DNA of 64,000 nt from Paenibacillus camerounensis (GTDB lineage Bacteria; Bacillota; Bacilli; Paenibacillales; Paenibacillaceae). Shown here piece by piece: positions 1 to 8,598 of this stretch (positions are counted from its first letter, which is position 1; every line of letters starts with the position of its first letter). The DNA lies in NCBI RefSeq assembly GCF_000723885.1, contig NZ_CCDG010000053.1:47149-111148 (forward strand). The letters run 5' to 3'. The translations under genes and the position numbers were made by a program. Under the pieces are notes generated by a model that saw nothing but the letters and a program-made list of their open reading frames with translations, was not told where the DNA came from and made no database searches.

Positions 1-22
1 GAAAAAGATGGGGGCTTTACTT

Positions 23-1087
23 ATGAAATTCGGTTATTCGTTCACACCGGCAGCTGACTGCTGCTATGACAGGGAACAAGGCTACGGTTATGCAGCAGCA
101 GCGGGAGGCTCGAACAATGAAGATTTGAGGGATTCGTGGCCCGGTGATTATTTTGCAGAAGGCGTGCCGACGCTCCTGATGGATGTGCCTAACGGCAATT
201 ATAGGGTGACGCTGCAGATCGGCTCGGCGGACAGGCCTGCCGTTACGACAGTAAGAGAAGGGCTTGGCCGGATAAAGCTGCTTGATCTGAAGACAGAGGC
301 TGGCGAGCTTATGACCAGAACATTCGCTGTCCATGTTGATGACGGTCAGTTAAAGCTGGCCTTTGGCGGAGCCGCGCCTGCTGTACAGCATGTGAGGGCA
401 GAGCGGGCAGCTGATATTCCTACCCTGTATCTTGCCGGTGATTCTACAGTGACGGATCAGCCGTCCGGCCAATTCCCTTATTCAGGCTGGGGCCAGATGA
501 TCGGGCTGTATCTGAATGAAGGGATAGCGGTAGCCAATCATGCGCGTTCCGGGAAAAGCGCCAAGACCTTTATCCAAGAGAGCCGGCTGCTGCGGATTGC
601 TAAAAAAATAGGTAAAGGCGACTTCCTGCTCCTTCAATTTGCCCATAACGATGAGAAGGAAAAGGAGGAGGGCGAAGGACCGTTCACCACCTACCAGCGA
701 TACTTGAAGGAACATGTTGAGCTCGCCCGCACCGCCGGGGCATATCCTGTGCTTGTAGCGCCCATGCACCGCCGGTTCTTCGAACCGGACGGCTCTATCC
801 GCAATACCCATGGCGATTATATTGAAGCGATGCGGCAGCTTGCTGTACGTGAAGCCGTGCCGTTTGCAGATCTGGCAGCGCTAAGTAAAACGTACTTTGA
901 GGAGCTTGGAGAAGAACGGACCAAGGACATATTCCTGTGGGCAGAACCGGGCCAATATCCTAATCTTCCGGAGGGGGCTCAGGATAATACTCACTTCTCG
1001 GAGACGGGTGCTATCCAGATTGCCAGGCTGGTGGCAGAAGCGATTCTTCAGAGCGGGGAGCTGAGGCTGAGCCGTCATGTTCTGTGA
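23..1087 (+). CDS. SGNH/GDSL esterase, rhamnogalacturonan acetylesterase-like (CE12 type)
   Basis: Predicted to remove acetyl groups from rhamnogalacturonan I side chains. The first ~130 residues form a beta-rich domain, followed by an SGNH hydrolase domain. It has block I GDST with the nucleophile at Ser141, HND as block III, and block V DNTH with Asp321 and His324 as the remaining catalytic residues. There is no signal peptide, so it is probably cytoplasmic and acts on imported oligosaccharides. I chose the ATG at 23 because GGGGG lies 8 bases upstream; an in-frame ATG at 8 has too little upstream sequence to judge. A DeoR regulator and rhamnose mutarotase next door support a pectin/rhamnose role. 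The family call is firm; the exact substrate is inferred. Confidence 0.8.
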   Translation: MKFGYSFTPAADCCYDREQGYGYAAAAGGSNNEDLRDSWPGDYFAEGVPTLLMDVPNGNYRVTLQIGSADRPAVTTVREGLGRIKLLDLKTEAGELMTRTFAVHVDDGQLKLAFGGAAPAVQHVRAERAADIPTLYLAGDSTVTDQPSGQFPYSGWGQMIGLYLNEGIAVANHARSGKSAKTFIQESRLLRIAKKIGKGDFLLLQFAHNDEKEKEEGEGPFTTYQRYLKEHVELARTAGAYPVLVAPMHRRFFEPDGSIRNTHGDYIEAMRQLAVREAVPFADLAALSKTYFEELGEERTKDIFLWAEPGQYPNLPEGAQDNTHFSETGAIQIARLVAEAILQSGELRLSRHVL

Positions 1088-1124
1088 ACATAGATACCCT
1101 TTGAAGTTGGGGATATGCGGTGCG

Positions 1125-1880
1125 TTATCCGCATTCAATGGTCACACCGGCCTGCCGGTACTGCTCAGCAAGCTCCTGTGAAAGTCCCTTGTCTGTCAGG
1201 AGTACATCCACCTGGTTCAGCGAGGCAACGGTACGCAGGGCGATCTGGCCGAATTTGTGATGATCGGCGGCGGCGAATACCTTACGGGCGGTCTGCACCA
1301 GGGCTTGCTTGTAATCCAGTGAATCGCCGGTATAGACCGTAAGGCCGTGTGTCAGATGTATGGCAGTAGCGGAGAGAAAGGCTTTTTGAATATTCAGCTG
1401 CTGCACATAAGCTACAGCCTCCGGCCCGGCCAGTACATTGCGGACCCGGTAGCCCCCGGGCACTACGAGGCGGATCTGATCCTTGTGAACCAGCTCGCTG
1501 ATAATATAGACATCATTAGTGATGACCGTAAGCGGCATATTGTCCAGCCGCCGGGCAATCTCCAGTGTTGTGCTGCCTCCGTCCAGGGCGATAATATCGT
1601 CCTGGGCGATGTGGGCCAGCGCCAGCAGGGCAATTTCCCTTTTCTCTGCGGCGTGCTTATCCAGCGGCTGCCTGGAGGCCAGGATGCCGAACTGATCCGT
1701 TTGCGCCAGCACTGCTCCCCCGTGAACGCGCTGAACCAGACCCTGCTCCTCCAGCCTGCTTAGATCCTCGCGGATTGTTTTTCCCGTTACCTGCAGTTTA
1801 TCGCTAAGCTCATTGACCGTTACATTTTTCCGGTTCAAGAGCACTTCCATAATCATTTCATGGCGCCGAACAAGATTCAT
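1125..1880 (-). CDS. DeoR/GlpR-family transcriptional regulator
   Basis: Full-length DeoR-type repressor of 251 residues. An N-terminal winged helix (about residues 5-58, containing VNELSDKLQVTGKTIREDL) is followed by the ribose-5-phosphate-isomerase-like effector domain with the motif ALDGGSTTLEIARRL. Family members usually repress sugar catabolic genes and are released by a phosphorylated sugar. It is transcribed divergently from rhaM, and the shared intergenic region holds tandem GTTCATT repeats, so rhaM and perhaps the acetylesterase are the likely targets. A rhamnulose-1-phosphate-type effector is inference only. Confidence 0.85.
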   Translation of the reverse strand: MNLVRRHEMIMEVLLNRKNVTVNELSDKLQVTGKTIREDLSRLEEQGLVQRVHGGAVLAQTDQFGILASRQPLDKHAAEKREIALLALAHIAQDDIIALDGGSTTLEIARRLDNMPLTVITNDVYIISELVHKDQIRLVVPGGYRVRNVLAGPEAVAYVQQLNIQKAFLSATAIHLTHGLTVYTGDSLDYKQALVQTARKVFAAADHHKFGQIALRTVASLNQVDVLLTDKGLSQELAEQYRQAGVTIECG

Positions 1881-2031
1881 ACGTCTGCCTCAACCTTCCG
1901 TGTGTGGTTACTCTATTCTATAATTCTATATTCACTATTCTATATAAGCCCGCTCTATTAATAAAGAGTAGTGTGCTGCACTTAAATCAAGTGGATAGCT
2001 GATAGATGTTTGTTTTCGTTTATTAATCTTC

Positions 2032-2068
2032 AAAAAAGTTCATTTATGAATTATAATGTTCATTATAG
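2032..2068 (+). promoter_or_regulatory. Putative rhaM promoter with tandem operator repeats
   Basis: A -10 TATAAT at 2052-2057 sits 17 bases after a weak -35 TTCAAA. Two direct copies of GTTCATT begin at 2038 and 2058, exactly 20 bases apart (two helical turns), and bracket the -10. Direct repeats of this spacing are typical of DeoR-family operators. The DeoR gene is transcribed away from this site. Confidence 0.5.
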
Positions 2069-2105
2069 TTTATTTCCAAACCTACTATGTCTGGAGTGCT
2101 GAACA

Positions 2106-2420
2106 GTGATTAGAAAAGCTAGTGTTATGCGCGTTTACCCGGAGCATTATGAAGAGTATAAGCGCCGCCATGATGAGCTGTGGCCGGAGATGGCTGAAGA
2201 GCTGAGAAACCACGGCTCCCGCAACTATTCCATTTTCCTCGACGAGGAGACAGGCAATCTGTTTGCTTACGTGGAGATTGAGGATGAGGCCAAGTGGGAT
2301 CAGATGTCAGAGACTGAGATCTGCCGGAAATGGTGGGTCTACATGGAGCCGCTGATGGAGACTAATCCGGACAATAGCCCGGTATCGAAGAGCCTGAAGG
2401 AAGTATTTTACCTGAAATAG
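2106..2420 (+). CDS. rhaM: L-rhamnose mutarotase
   Basis: Interconverts the alpha and beta anomers of L-rhamnose so that the isomerase receives its preferred form. The 104-residue protein matches the known RhaM pattern along its whole length: N-terminal MIRKASVMRV, the catalytic RRHDELWPEM segment, NYSIFLDEE, a WW pair in CRKWWVYM, and the conserved tail NPDNSPVS followed by LKEVFYL. The start is GTG with GGAG 9 bases upstream. The rest of a rhamnose pathway is not in this window. Cytoplasmic and monocistronic as far as can be seen, ending at a terminator near 2600. Confidence 0.95.
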   Translation: MIRKASVMRVYPEHYEEYKRRHDELWPEMAEELRNHGSRNYSIFLDEETGNLFAYVEIEDEAKWDQMSETEICRKWWVYMEPLMETNPDNSPVSKSLKEVFYLK

Positions 2421-2583
2421 CCTTCTGAACTGGATGCCTATGACGCGGGGACAGGCCTCGGGCATACAGATAACTAGAGCAGCGCAAAGTCATCCACCTC
2501 GCTTCGAGGCCTTCCTTCCAGGGCGTAAAGTTCATGCCGCCGTACCCGCGGGTGGCTGGCACGAGAATAAGTTTACTGTATTT

Positions 2584-2615
2584 ACCCGGTAGCCATTAGG
2601 CTGCCGGGTTTTTTC
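2584..2615 (+). terminator. Rho-independent terminator after rhaM
   Basis: An 11-bp stem, ACCCGGTAGCC pairing with GGCTGCCGGGT with one G-T pair, has an ATTA loop and is followed by TTTTTTC. About 160 untranslated bases separate it from the rhaM stop; they contain small palindromes but no convincing gene. Confidence 0.8.
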
Positions 2616-2684
2616 TTGTAAATTGACGCCTTGTTAAAATCAATGCTGAGTCAAGTGTGCGGCGGGCGAAGAGGGATTGCCATT

Positions 2685-3052
2685 GATTCCGGCACATGGT
2701 GCGGAAATGGCGAAATGAAAGGCAGAAATGCCCTTGATTCCGGCACATGGTGCGGAAATGGCGAAATGAAGGGCAGAAATGCCCTTGATTCCGGCGCATG
2801 GTGCGGAAATGGCGAAATGAAGGGCAAAAATGCCCTTGATTCCGGCGTATGGTGCGGAAATGGCGAAATGAAGGGCAAAAATGCCCTTGATTCCGGCACA
2901 TGGTGCGGAAATGGCGAAATGAAGGGCAAAAATGCCCTTGATTCCGGCGTATGGTGCGGAAATGGCGAAATGAAGGGCAGAAATGCCCTTGATTCCGGCA
3001 CATGGTGCGGAAATGGCGAAATGAAGGGCAGAAATGCCCTTGATTCCGGCGC
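2685..3052. repeat. Seven tandem 51-bp repeats with built-in hairpins
   Basis: Seven full units start at 2685, 2736, 2787, 2838, 2889, 2940 and 2991, with a partial eighth at 3042. Each ends in a 7-bp stem AAGGGCA/TGCCCTT closed by a GAAA loop (units 1, 2, 6, 7) or AAAA loop (units 3-5); the first unit has one stem mismatch. A second potential stem, GCAC/GTGC around ATG, varies to GCGC or GCGT, which still pair as RNA on the + strand through G-U. Because 51 is divisible by 3, the array is open in several frames. The + reading gives a 17-residue repeat containing WCGNGEMKG, but it has no ribosome binding site and I do not call it a gene. Confidence 0.85.
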
Positions 3053-3235
3053 AGGCGCTCGTTACTCCCAGCCTAGTGGAAGGAGTCTTTTAAGTCCGCC
3101 AAAATGCAGCCCGCATGAACGTCATGCCGTTCTAATGAGCCCGAAAAAAGGGGAAGCTATAACAGAAAACACGCCAATACGATTTGAAATTTAGTACAGT
3201 ATAACTTTGCTGCAAATTTGAAGGGTCTCGATAAA

Positions 3236-3266
3236 TTTCAACCTTCCTCACTTTTTCTCTACTGCC
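3236..3266 (+). promoter_or_regulatory. Putative activator site upstream of the sugar ABC operon
   Basis: The 16-base sequence CACTTTTTCTCTACTG, preceded by TTCAACCTT, recurs upstream of the YesM-type kinase gene near 15050-15075 with the same TTCAAC flank. It lies about 20 bases upstream of a TGATAAT -10-like element that lacks a good -35, as expected for an activator-dependent promoter. The likely binder is the AraC-type response regulator at 11.6-13.2 kb; this is inference. Confidence 0.45.
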
Positions 3267-3360
3267 GGCCGTGGGCTGCTCTGATAATATGAGGTCAGAA
3301 AGAACGAACCACCACTAAGCGAAACAAACTAAACATACTCATCTTTGAGGGGGATTTATC

Positions 3361-4704
3361 ATGAACAAAGGTTTACTCTCAGGCAGAAGCGCACTTTTGG
3401 CCGGGGCACTTGCAGCAACGGCTGTACTAAGCGCATGCGGCAGTAATAACAGCAGCAATACAGCATCCGAAGGAAATAATACGCCGGCAGCAGGCGGGGA
3501 ACAGGTAACACTGCGCGTCTTCTCTAACCTTCCGGACCGTAAATCGGGACAAGGCCTGGCAGAGCAGATGGTCATTGACAATTACACGAAAGAGAATCCG
3601 AATGTCAAAATCGAGCTGGAAACACTGGCCGAGGAGCCGTTCAAAAACAAGCTGAAGGCCTACATGGCCTCCAATGAGCCGATTGACGTCACGATGGTGC
3701 ACGGCGGCGCCGAGCTCAACACACTGGTACAAGCCGGTTATGTAAAAGAGCTCGATCCTGCGGAATATGAAGGCGAAGCATTCAGCTTCCTGCCGGGTGT
3801 ATACACCTCCTTCACGTTCAACGATAAGCTGTACGGCCTCCCGCGCAACAGTGACTATGAAGTGATCTACTATAACAAGCGGCTGTTCGAAGAGAATAAC
3901 ATTAAAGTACCTACTACCTACGCTGAGCTGATCGAAGCAGGCAAGCAGTTCCGGGAAAAGGGCATCGAGCCGATGTCGATCAACGGTAAGGACCTGTGGA
4001 GCTTCGGCGCATTCTTCCAGGATCTCGTGATCCGGGTTGGCGGAGACCAGAACCTGATGCTGGATGCCGTAGCCAAGAAAAAGGATTTCACCACAGACGA
4101 AACCTTTAAGAAAGCGGCTGAGCTGCTGGGCGAGGCCAGAGACAGCGGACTGTTCCAGGCATCGTACATGACCTCTGACTACGGCGCATCCCAGAACCTG
4201 TTCACTCAGGAGCGGGCAGCTATGTGGTACATGGGCTCATGGGAAGCAGGGATGGCGACTAACGAAAATCTTCCGCAGACCTTCCGTGATAATGTAGCGG
4301 TGCTTAAGTTCCCGGTAGTGGAAGGCGGTAAAGGCAAAAATACGGATCTGCTGGCGTGGAACGGCGGCGGCTACTCCCTGGTGAACAGCTCGAAGCATCC
4401 GGAGGAAGCCAAGAAATTCTTCGATTATCTGATGAACGCAGGTCAATGGGCCAAAACGGTATGGGATATCGGTGCTGCGGTTCCTGCACAGACGTATCAG
4501 CTGAACGGTAATGAAAGCAGCCTTCAGAAGGAACTGACAGAAGTGCTGACCGGTGCGACTACTACAGCTGGTTCGCTGGGTCTTGATTACGGAACACCGA
4601 AATTCAAGGATGATTCCCAGAATGCTTTCGGCAAATTCTTCGCCGGCGGCTCAACGGCGGAGCAGCTGCTGAGCGATCTGCAGTCTGCGGCGGCTTCCCA
4701 GTAA
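3361..4704 (+). CDS. Sugar ABC transporter substrate-binding lipoprotein
   Basis: Extracellular solute-binding protein of family 1, 447 residues, which captures an oligosaccharide outside the membrane. It has a lipoprotein signal peptide with lipobox LSAC and lipidated Cys26, then a Ser/Asn-rich linker and the two-lobed binding domain containing DVTMVHGGAELNTLV and MWYMGSWEAGMA. GAGGGGG lies just upstream of the ATG. It is the first gene of an operon with two permeases, GH42 and GH43. No ATPase gene is present, so the transporter probably shares an MsmX-type ATPase encoded elsewhere. The sugar is likely a galactose- or xylose-containing oligomer. Confidence 0.93.
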   Translation: MNKGLLSGRSALLAGALAATAVLSACGSNNSSNTASEGNNTPAAGGEQVTLRVFSNLPDRKSGQGLAEQMVIDNYTKENPNVKIELETLAEEPFKNKLKAYMASNEPIDVTMVHGGAELNTLVQAGYVKELDPAEYEGEAFSFLPGVYTSFTFNDKLYGLPRNSDYEVIYYNKRLFEENNIKVPTTYAELIEAGKQFREKGIEPMSINGKDLWSFGAFFQDLVIRVGGDQNLMLDAVAKKKDFTTDETFKKAAELLGEARDSGLFQASYMTSDYGASQNLFTQERAAMWYMGSWEAGMATNENLPQTFRDNVAVLKFPVVEGGKGKNTDLLAWNGGGYSLVNSSKHPEEAKKFFDYLMNAGQWAKTVWDIGAAVPAQTYQLNGNESSLQKELTEVLTGATTTAGSLGLDYGTPKFKDDSQNAFGKFFAGGSTAEQLLSDLQSAAASQ

Positions 4705-4740
4705 GACAACCCTTTTACAATTATAAAGATAACGGTACGA

Positions 4741-4779
4741 ACAAGGGCGGGGAACTTAAGTGAACTCCCTGCCCTTTGT
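4741..4779 (+). other. Intercistronic stem-loop between binding protein and permease genes
   Basis: ACAAGGGCGGGGA can pair with TCCCTGCCCTTTGT around a short loop, with one mismatch. There is no T-run. Such structures often stabilise the upstream message or reduce read-through, so that more binding protein than permease is made. That role is inferred. Confidence 0.5.
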
Positions 4780-4805
4780 CCGTCCGGAGGATGGAGGAAA
4801 CGCCC

Positions 4806-5696
4806 ATGCATAAAGTGCTTAACAACAAGCTTGCCATCTTTCTGTTTGTTTTTCCCGGCATTTTACTATTCGCATTAACCTTTCTGGCTCCGATTGTTCT
4901 GAGCGGTTACTACTCATTCCGTGATACACTCGCACCCGGCACGAATTCGACGTTTGTCGGACTTGGCAATTATACCGAGCTGCTGTTCCATGACAGCCGG
5001 TTCTGGCTTTCCTTACGTAATGCGGTTCTGCTGGGCTTGGGCTTTATTATCATCCAGCACCCGATCGCCATTTTCTTCGCCATCATGCTGGACCGGATCG
5101 GCGGCAAAGCCGAGAAGTGGTTCCGGACCATTTTCTTCATTCCCAGTGTCATCTCCGTCGTGGTTATTTCAAAAATGTGGCTCTCGCTGCTTGATCCGAC
5201 CTTCGGCGTATTGAATAAACTGCTCGATTCTGTAGGACTTGGTGCACTAAAACATGCCTGGCTGGGCGACAGCAGCACTGCGCTGGTCTCCATGCTGGTC
5301 ATCCTGATCTGGGCCGGCTTCGGCTGGGGCCTTCTGTTCTACTATGCGGGAGTCAAGGGCATCCCGGAAGACCTGTATGAAGCGGCATCGCTTGATGGCG
5401 CCTCCGGCTTCAAACTGCATCTGCGCATCACCGTTCCGCTGCTTATGCCGGTCATTACAGTTCAGATAACACTGGCAATGATTACTGCACTGAAGCAGAT
5501 GGAGATGGTGTTCCTGACAACCAACGGCGGTCCCGGCGACTCTACCCAGTTCCTCGCTGTCTATCTGTATAACAAAGCTTTTTCGGCCAGCCAGTACGGC
5601 TATGCCAATGCCATATCCATCCTGTTCATTGCCGTGTGTCTGCTGTTCACTTACCTGAGCAACAAGCTGACCCGCAGCGATGCTACCGAATACTAA
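4806..5696 (+). CDS. Sugar ABC transporter permease (MalF/UgpA-like)
   Basis: Integral membrane permease of 296 residues with six predicted helices, the first near residues 8-32. The cytoplasmic EAA loop that docks the ATPase is at about residues 191-210 (YEAASLDGASGFKLHLRITV). The chosen ATG follows GGAGGAAACGCCC; an in-frame ATG 30 bases earlier has no ribosome binding site. It pairs with the next gene to form the transmembrane channel for the sugar captured by the upstream lipoprotein. Substrate unknown. Confidence 0.93.
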   Translation: MHKVLNNKLAIFLFVFPGILLFALTFLAPIVLSGYYSFRDTLAPGTNSTFVGLGNYTELLFHDSRFWLSLRNAVLLGLGFIIIQHPIAIFFAIMLDRIGGKAEKWFRTIFFIPSVISVVVISKMWLSLLDPTFGVLNKLLDSVGLGALKHAWLGDSSTALVSMLVILIWAGFGWGLLFYYAGVKGIPEDLYEAASLDGASGFKLHLRITVPLLMPVITVQITLAMITALKQMEMVFLTTNGGPGDSTQFLAVYLYNKAFSASQYGYANAISILFIAVCLLFTYLSNKLTRSDATEY

Positions 5697-5708
5697 GGGG
5701 GAAGCACC

Positions 5709-6533
5709 ATGAAGAAAAATACAAAAATCATGCTCTGGCTGTTCTTCCTGATCATCGCCGCAGTTCAGCTGTTCCCGTTCATCTGGCTGGTGAACTTCTC
5801 GTTTACAAGCAGCAGCGAGTTCTATTCCTCCAGCATACTGAAATGGCCGGATGCTCCGCAGTGGCAGAACTATATTAACGCGTGGGTGGACGGCAAGTTT
5901 GCCCGGTATTTCTTCAACAGCTTTTTCGTAACGGCGGTCACGATTGTGTTGACGGTTGTATTATCTCTTACGCTGGGCTATGCGTTCACACGGATGCAGT
6001 GGAAGCTGCGCTCCCTGTTCTTTACGGTGATCCTGCTCGGGATTATGATTCCGATCCATGCGACGCTGCTGCCTAACTTTGCTATTTTTAAATCGCTGGG
6101 CTTAACGGATTCCTATCTTGGACTGATTCTTCCTTATACTGCAGTATCTGTACCGCTCGGGACTTTTATGCTGACAGGCTTTCTGCGCTCCATTCCTAAG
6201 GCGATGGAAGAATCGGCAGTAATCGACGGCGCCAACATTTACCGGATCGTGTTCGGCATTATTGCGCCGCTGACGGCTCCGGCACTGGTGACCATTGTGG
6301 TAACGACCTTCCTGAACTGCTGGAATGAATTTATTATGGCTTCCACCTTCCTGAGCAAGGATTCGCTCAAAACGCTGCCGTTCTCGGTCATGAACTTCAC
6401 AGGCCAGTATTCCTCGGATTACGGTTCACAGTTTGCGGTTATGGTGCTGACTTCGGTACCGGCGATCATTATTTACGCCATCTTTAACGAGCAGATTACC
6501 AAAGGGGTTACTGCAGGCGCGGTGAAAGGCTAA
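5709..6533 (+). CDS. Sugar ABC transporter permease (MalG/UgpE-like)
   Basis: Second permease of the importer, 274 residues and six helices. The EAA motif is at about residues 165-185 (MEESAVIDGANIYRIVFG). The start follows AAGGGGGAAGCACC, 12 bases after the first permease stop, which indicates a tightly packed operon. The C-terminus ends ITKGVTAGAVKG, typical of the MalG group. Confidence 0.93.
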   Translation: MKKNTKIMLWLFFLIIAAVQLFPFIWLVNFSFTSSSEFYSSSILKWPDAPQWQNYINAWVDGKFARYFFNSFFVTAVTIVLTVVLSLTLGYAFTRMQWKLRSLFFTVILLGIMIPIHATLLPNFAIFKSLGLTDSYLGLILPYTAVSVPLGTFMLTGFLRSIPKAMEESAVIDGANIYRIVFGIIAPLTAPALVTIVVTTFLNCWNEFIMASTFLSKDSLKTLPFSVMNFTGQYSSDYGSQFAVMVLTSVPAIIIYAIFNEQITKGVTAGAVKG

Positions 6534-6569
6534 GGAGACGTTACTTTAGGTCAAAAGGAGAATGAAGCA

Positions 6570-8573
6570 ATGGATAAGCTGCTATACGGTGTTGCCTATT
6601 ACGATGAATACATGCCTCATGAGAGGCTTGCTGAAGATATCCGCATGATGAAGGAAGCGGGCATCAATACCGTCCGGATTGCCGAATCTACCTGGAGCAC
6701 GCATGAGCCGCACAACGGGGTGTTCGACTTCACATCCGTGGACCGCGTACTTGACGCCATGCATGAGGCCGGTATACATGTCATTGTCGGAACGCCGACC
6801 TATGCCATTCCTGCCTGGATGGTCAAGGAGCACCCGGATGTGCTGGCGGTCACTTCGGCGGGACGCGGGAAATACGGAGCACGGCAGATTATGGACATCA
6901 CCCATCCGGTCTACCTGTTCTATGCCGAGCGGATCATCCGCAAGCTGCTGGAGCGGGTCCATAGACATCCGGCAGTCATCGGTTACCAGACCGATAATGA
7001 AACCAAGCATTACGAGACAGCAGGGGATAATGTCCAGCTGAAGTTCGTGAAATATATGCGAAATACCTACGGAACACTGGAAAAGATTAACCATCAGTTC
7101 GGGCTCGATTACTGGAGTAACCGGATCGACAGCTGGGAAGACTTCCCTTCTATTGTGGGTACGATCAATGGCAGCCTGGGTGCAGAATTTGCCCGTTTCC
7201 AGCGCGGGCTTGTGAATGAGTTTCTGGCCTGGCAGGTAGCGGTTGTCAATGAATACAAGCAGCCGGGTCAATTCGTAACCCAGAATTTTGACTATGAGTG
7301 GAGAGGGCATTCCTTCGGCGTTCAGCCTTCGGTGGATCATTTTGCAGCGGCTGAGCCGTTCGATATTGCCGGAGTGGATATTTATCATCCGTCGCAGTCC
7401 GAGCTGACCGGGGCGGAGATTGCTTTTGGCGGAGACATTTCACGTTCTGTGAAGCGGAGCAATTACTTGGTGCTGGAGACACAGGCACAGGCTTTTCCCC
7501 AGTGGACGCCTTACCCTGGACAGCTCCGGCTGCTGGCTTTCAGTCATATCGGCTCTGGTGCGAACATGGTGGCGTACTGGCACTGGCACTCGATCCACAA
7601 TTCCTTTGAAACGTATTGGAAAGGGCTATTAAGCCATGATTTCCTGCCTAATCCGGTGTATAAGGAAGCCTGTACGATAGGAGAAGATTTCGCGCGGCTC
7701 AGCCCGCAGCTGACCGGACTGGTGAAGAAGAACAAAATCGCCTTCATGATCAGCAATGAGGCGCTGTCGGCAATGGAATGGTTCAAGCTGCCGGACGGCA
7801 AGAACTACAATGATGTGGTGCGCTGGCTGTATGATTCGTTCTATCGTGTGAATGCGGAATGTGACTTCATCCAGCCTTCCAGCCCGTATCTACATGAATA
7901 TGATCTGGTGGTTGTGCCGGCCCTGTACGCCGTTTCGGATGAGGCGCTGCTGGCGCTTAATGAGTATGTGAAGGGCGGCGGACATGTCCTGTATTCCTTC
8001 AAAAGCGGCTTTGCCGACGAGCAGGTCAAGGTACGGACTGTGCAGCAGCCGGGTATCCTCAGCGAAGCCTGCGGGATCGGGTACAGCATGTTCGTAACGC
8101 CGGATACAGAGACCGGCCTTACTGGGGGCTTGTTCCCGGAAGGCGGCGCCGGTACAGTCAACAGCTGGATGGAGCTGCTGGTTCCGGGAACCGCTGAAGT
8201 GCTGGCTTCTTATGAACATCCGGAATGGGGCAATTATGCGGCTGCTACGCGTAACCGCTTCGGTGAAGGGACGGCAACTTATGTCGGCTGTATGATGGAC
8301 GGCGCCGATCTGGCAGTAATCGTACGCGATACATTGCAGACAGCCGGATTGTGGGCAGATCAGCAGGCGTATGCCTTCCCGCTAATTGTCAAATCCGGAA
8401 CGACCCGTGAAGGAGCTCCAGTGAGATTCTATTATAACTACTCCGGCAAGCAGGTTTCAGGAGTGAGTCCTGTCAAGGGAGGAACCGAACTGCTCTCCGG
8501 CAGCGCGGTGTCTGCAGACGGTGAGCTTCAGCTTGCTCCTTGGGGTGTGCAGATTATTTTGGAGCAGGAATAG
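6570..8573 (+). CDS. Beta-galactosidase, glycoside hydrolase family 42
   Basis: Retaining beta-galactosidase of 667 residues, the usual length for GH42. The A domain is a TIM barrel with acid/base Glu144 in TDNET and probable nucleophile Glu303 in LVLETQ. The middle trimerisation domain and the C-terminal beta domain are also present. There is no signal peptide, so it works in the cytoplasm on imported oligosaccharides. It lies 36 bases after the permease, with AAAGGAG before its ATG. Possible substrates are galacto-oligosaccharides from arabinogalactan or pectin side chains; some GH42 members cut alpha-L-arabinopyranosides instead. Confidence 0.93.
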   Translation: MDKLLYGVAYYDEYMPHERLAEDIRMMKEAGINTVRIAESTWSTHEPHNGVFDFTSVDRVLDAMHEAGIHVIVGTPTYAIPAWMVKEHPDVLAVTSAGRGKYGARQIMDITHPVYLFYAERIIRKLLERVHRHPAVIGYQTDNETKHYETAGDNVQLKFVKYMRNTYGTLEKINHQFGLDYWSNRIDSWEDFPSIVGTINGSLGAEFARFQRGLVNEFLAWQVAVVNEYKQPGQFVTQNFDYEWRGHSFGVQPSVDHFAAAEPFDIAGVDIYHPSQSELTGAEIAFGGDISRSVKRSNYLVLETQAQAFPQWTPYPGQLRLLAFSHIGSGANMVAYWHWHSIHNSFETYWKGLLSHDFLPNPVYKEACTIGEDFARLSPQLTGLVKKNKIAFMISNEALSAMEWFKLPDGKNYNDVVRWLYDSFYRVNAECDFIQPSSPYLHEYDLVVVPALYAVSDEALLALNEYVKGGGHVLYSFKSGFADEQVKVRTVQQPGILSEACGIGYSMFVTPDTETGLTGGLFPEGGAGTVNSWMELLVPGTAEVLASYEHPEWGNYAAATRNRFGEGTATYVGCMMDGADLAVIVRDTLQTAGLWADQQAYAFPLIVKSGTTREGAPVRFYYNYSGKQVSGVSPVKGGTELLSGSAVSADGELQLAPWGVQIILEQE

Positions 8574-8598
8574 CGGATAGAGAGGAGGAGAGAGCATA

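Noticed and set aside
2362..2562. 66-codon - strand frame containing GMNFTPWKEGLEARW
   Set aside because: No ribosome binding site, and it overlaps the rhaM 3' end. It might be part of a dispersed intergenic repeat, but a genome search would be needed to say so.
2685..3052. Possible CRISPR array
   Set aside because: Units are directly adjacent and nearly identical along their whole length; there are no unique spacers and no cas genes.
2631..3194. Open frame of 187 codons through the 51-bp repeats on the + strand, and overlapping frames on the - strand
   Set aside because: A repeat length divisible by three keeps several frames open automatically, none has a ribosome binding site, and the hairpin structure explains the conservation better.
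6582..7388. 268-codon open frame antisense to GH42
   Set aside because: Opposite strand of a well-supported GH42 gene, without ribosome binding site or family motifs.
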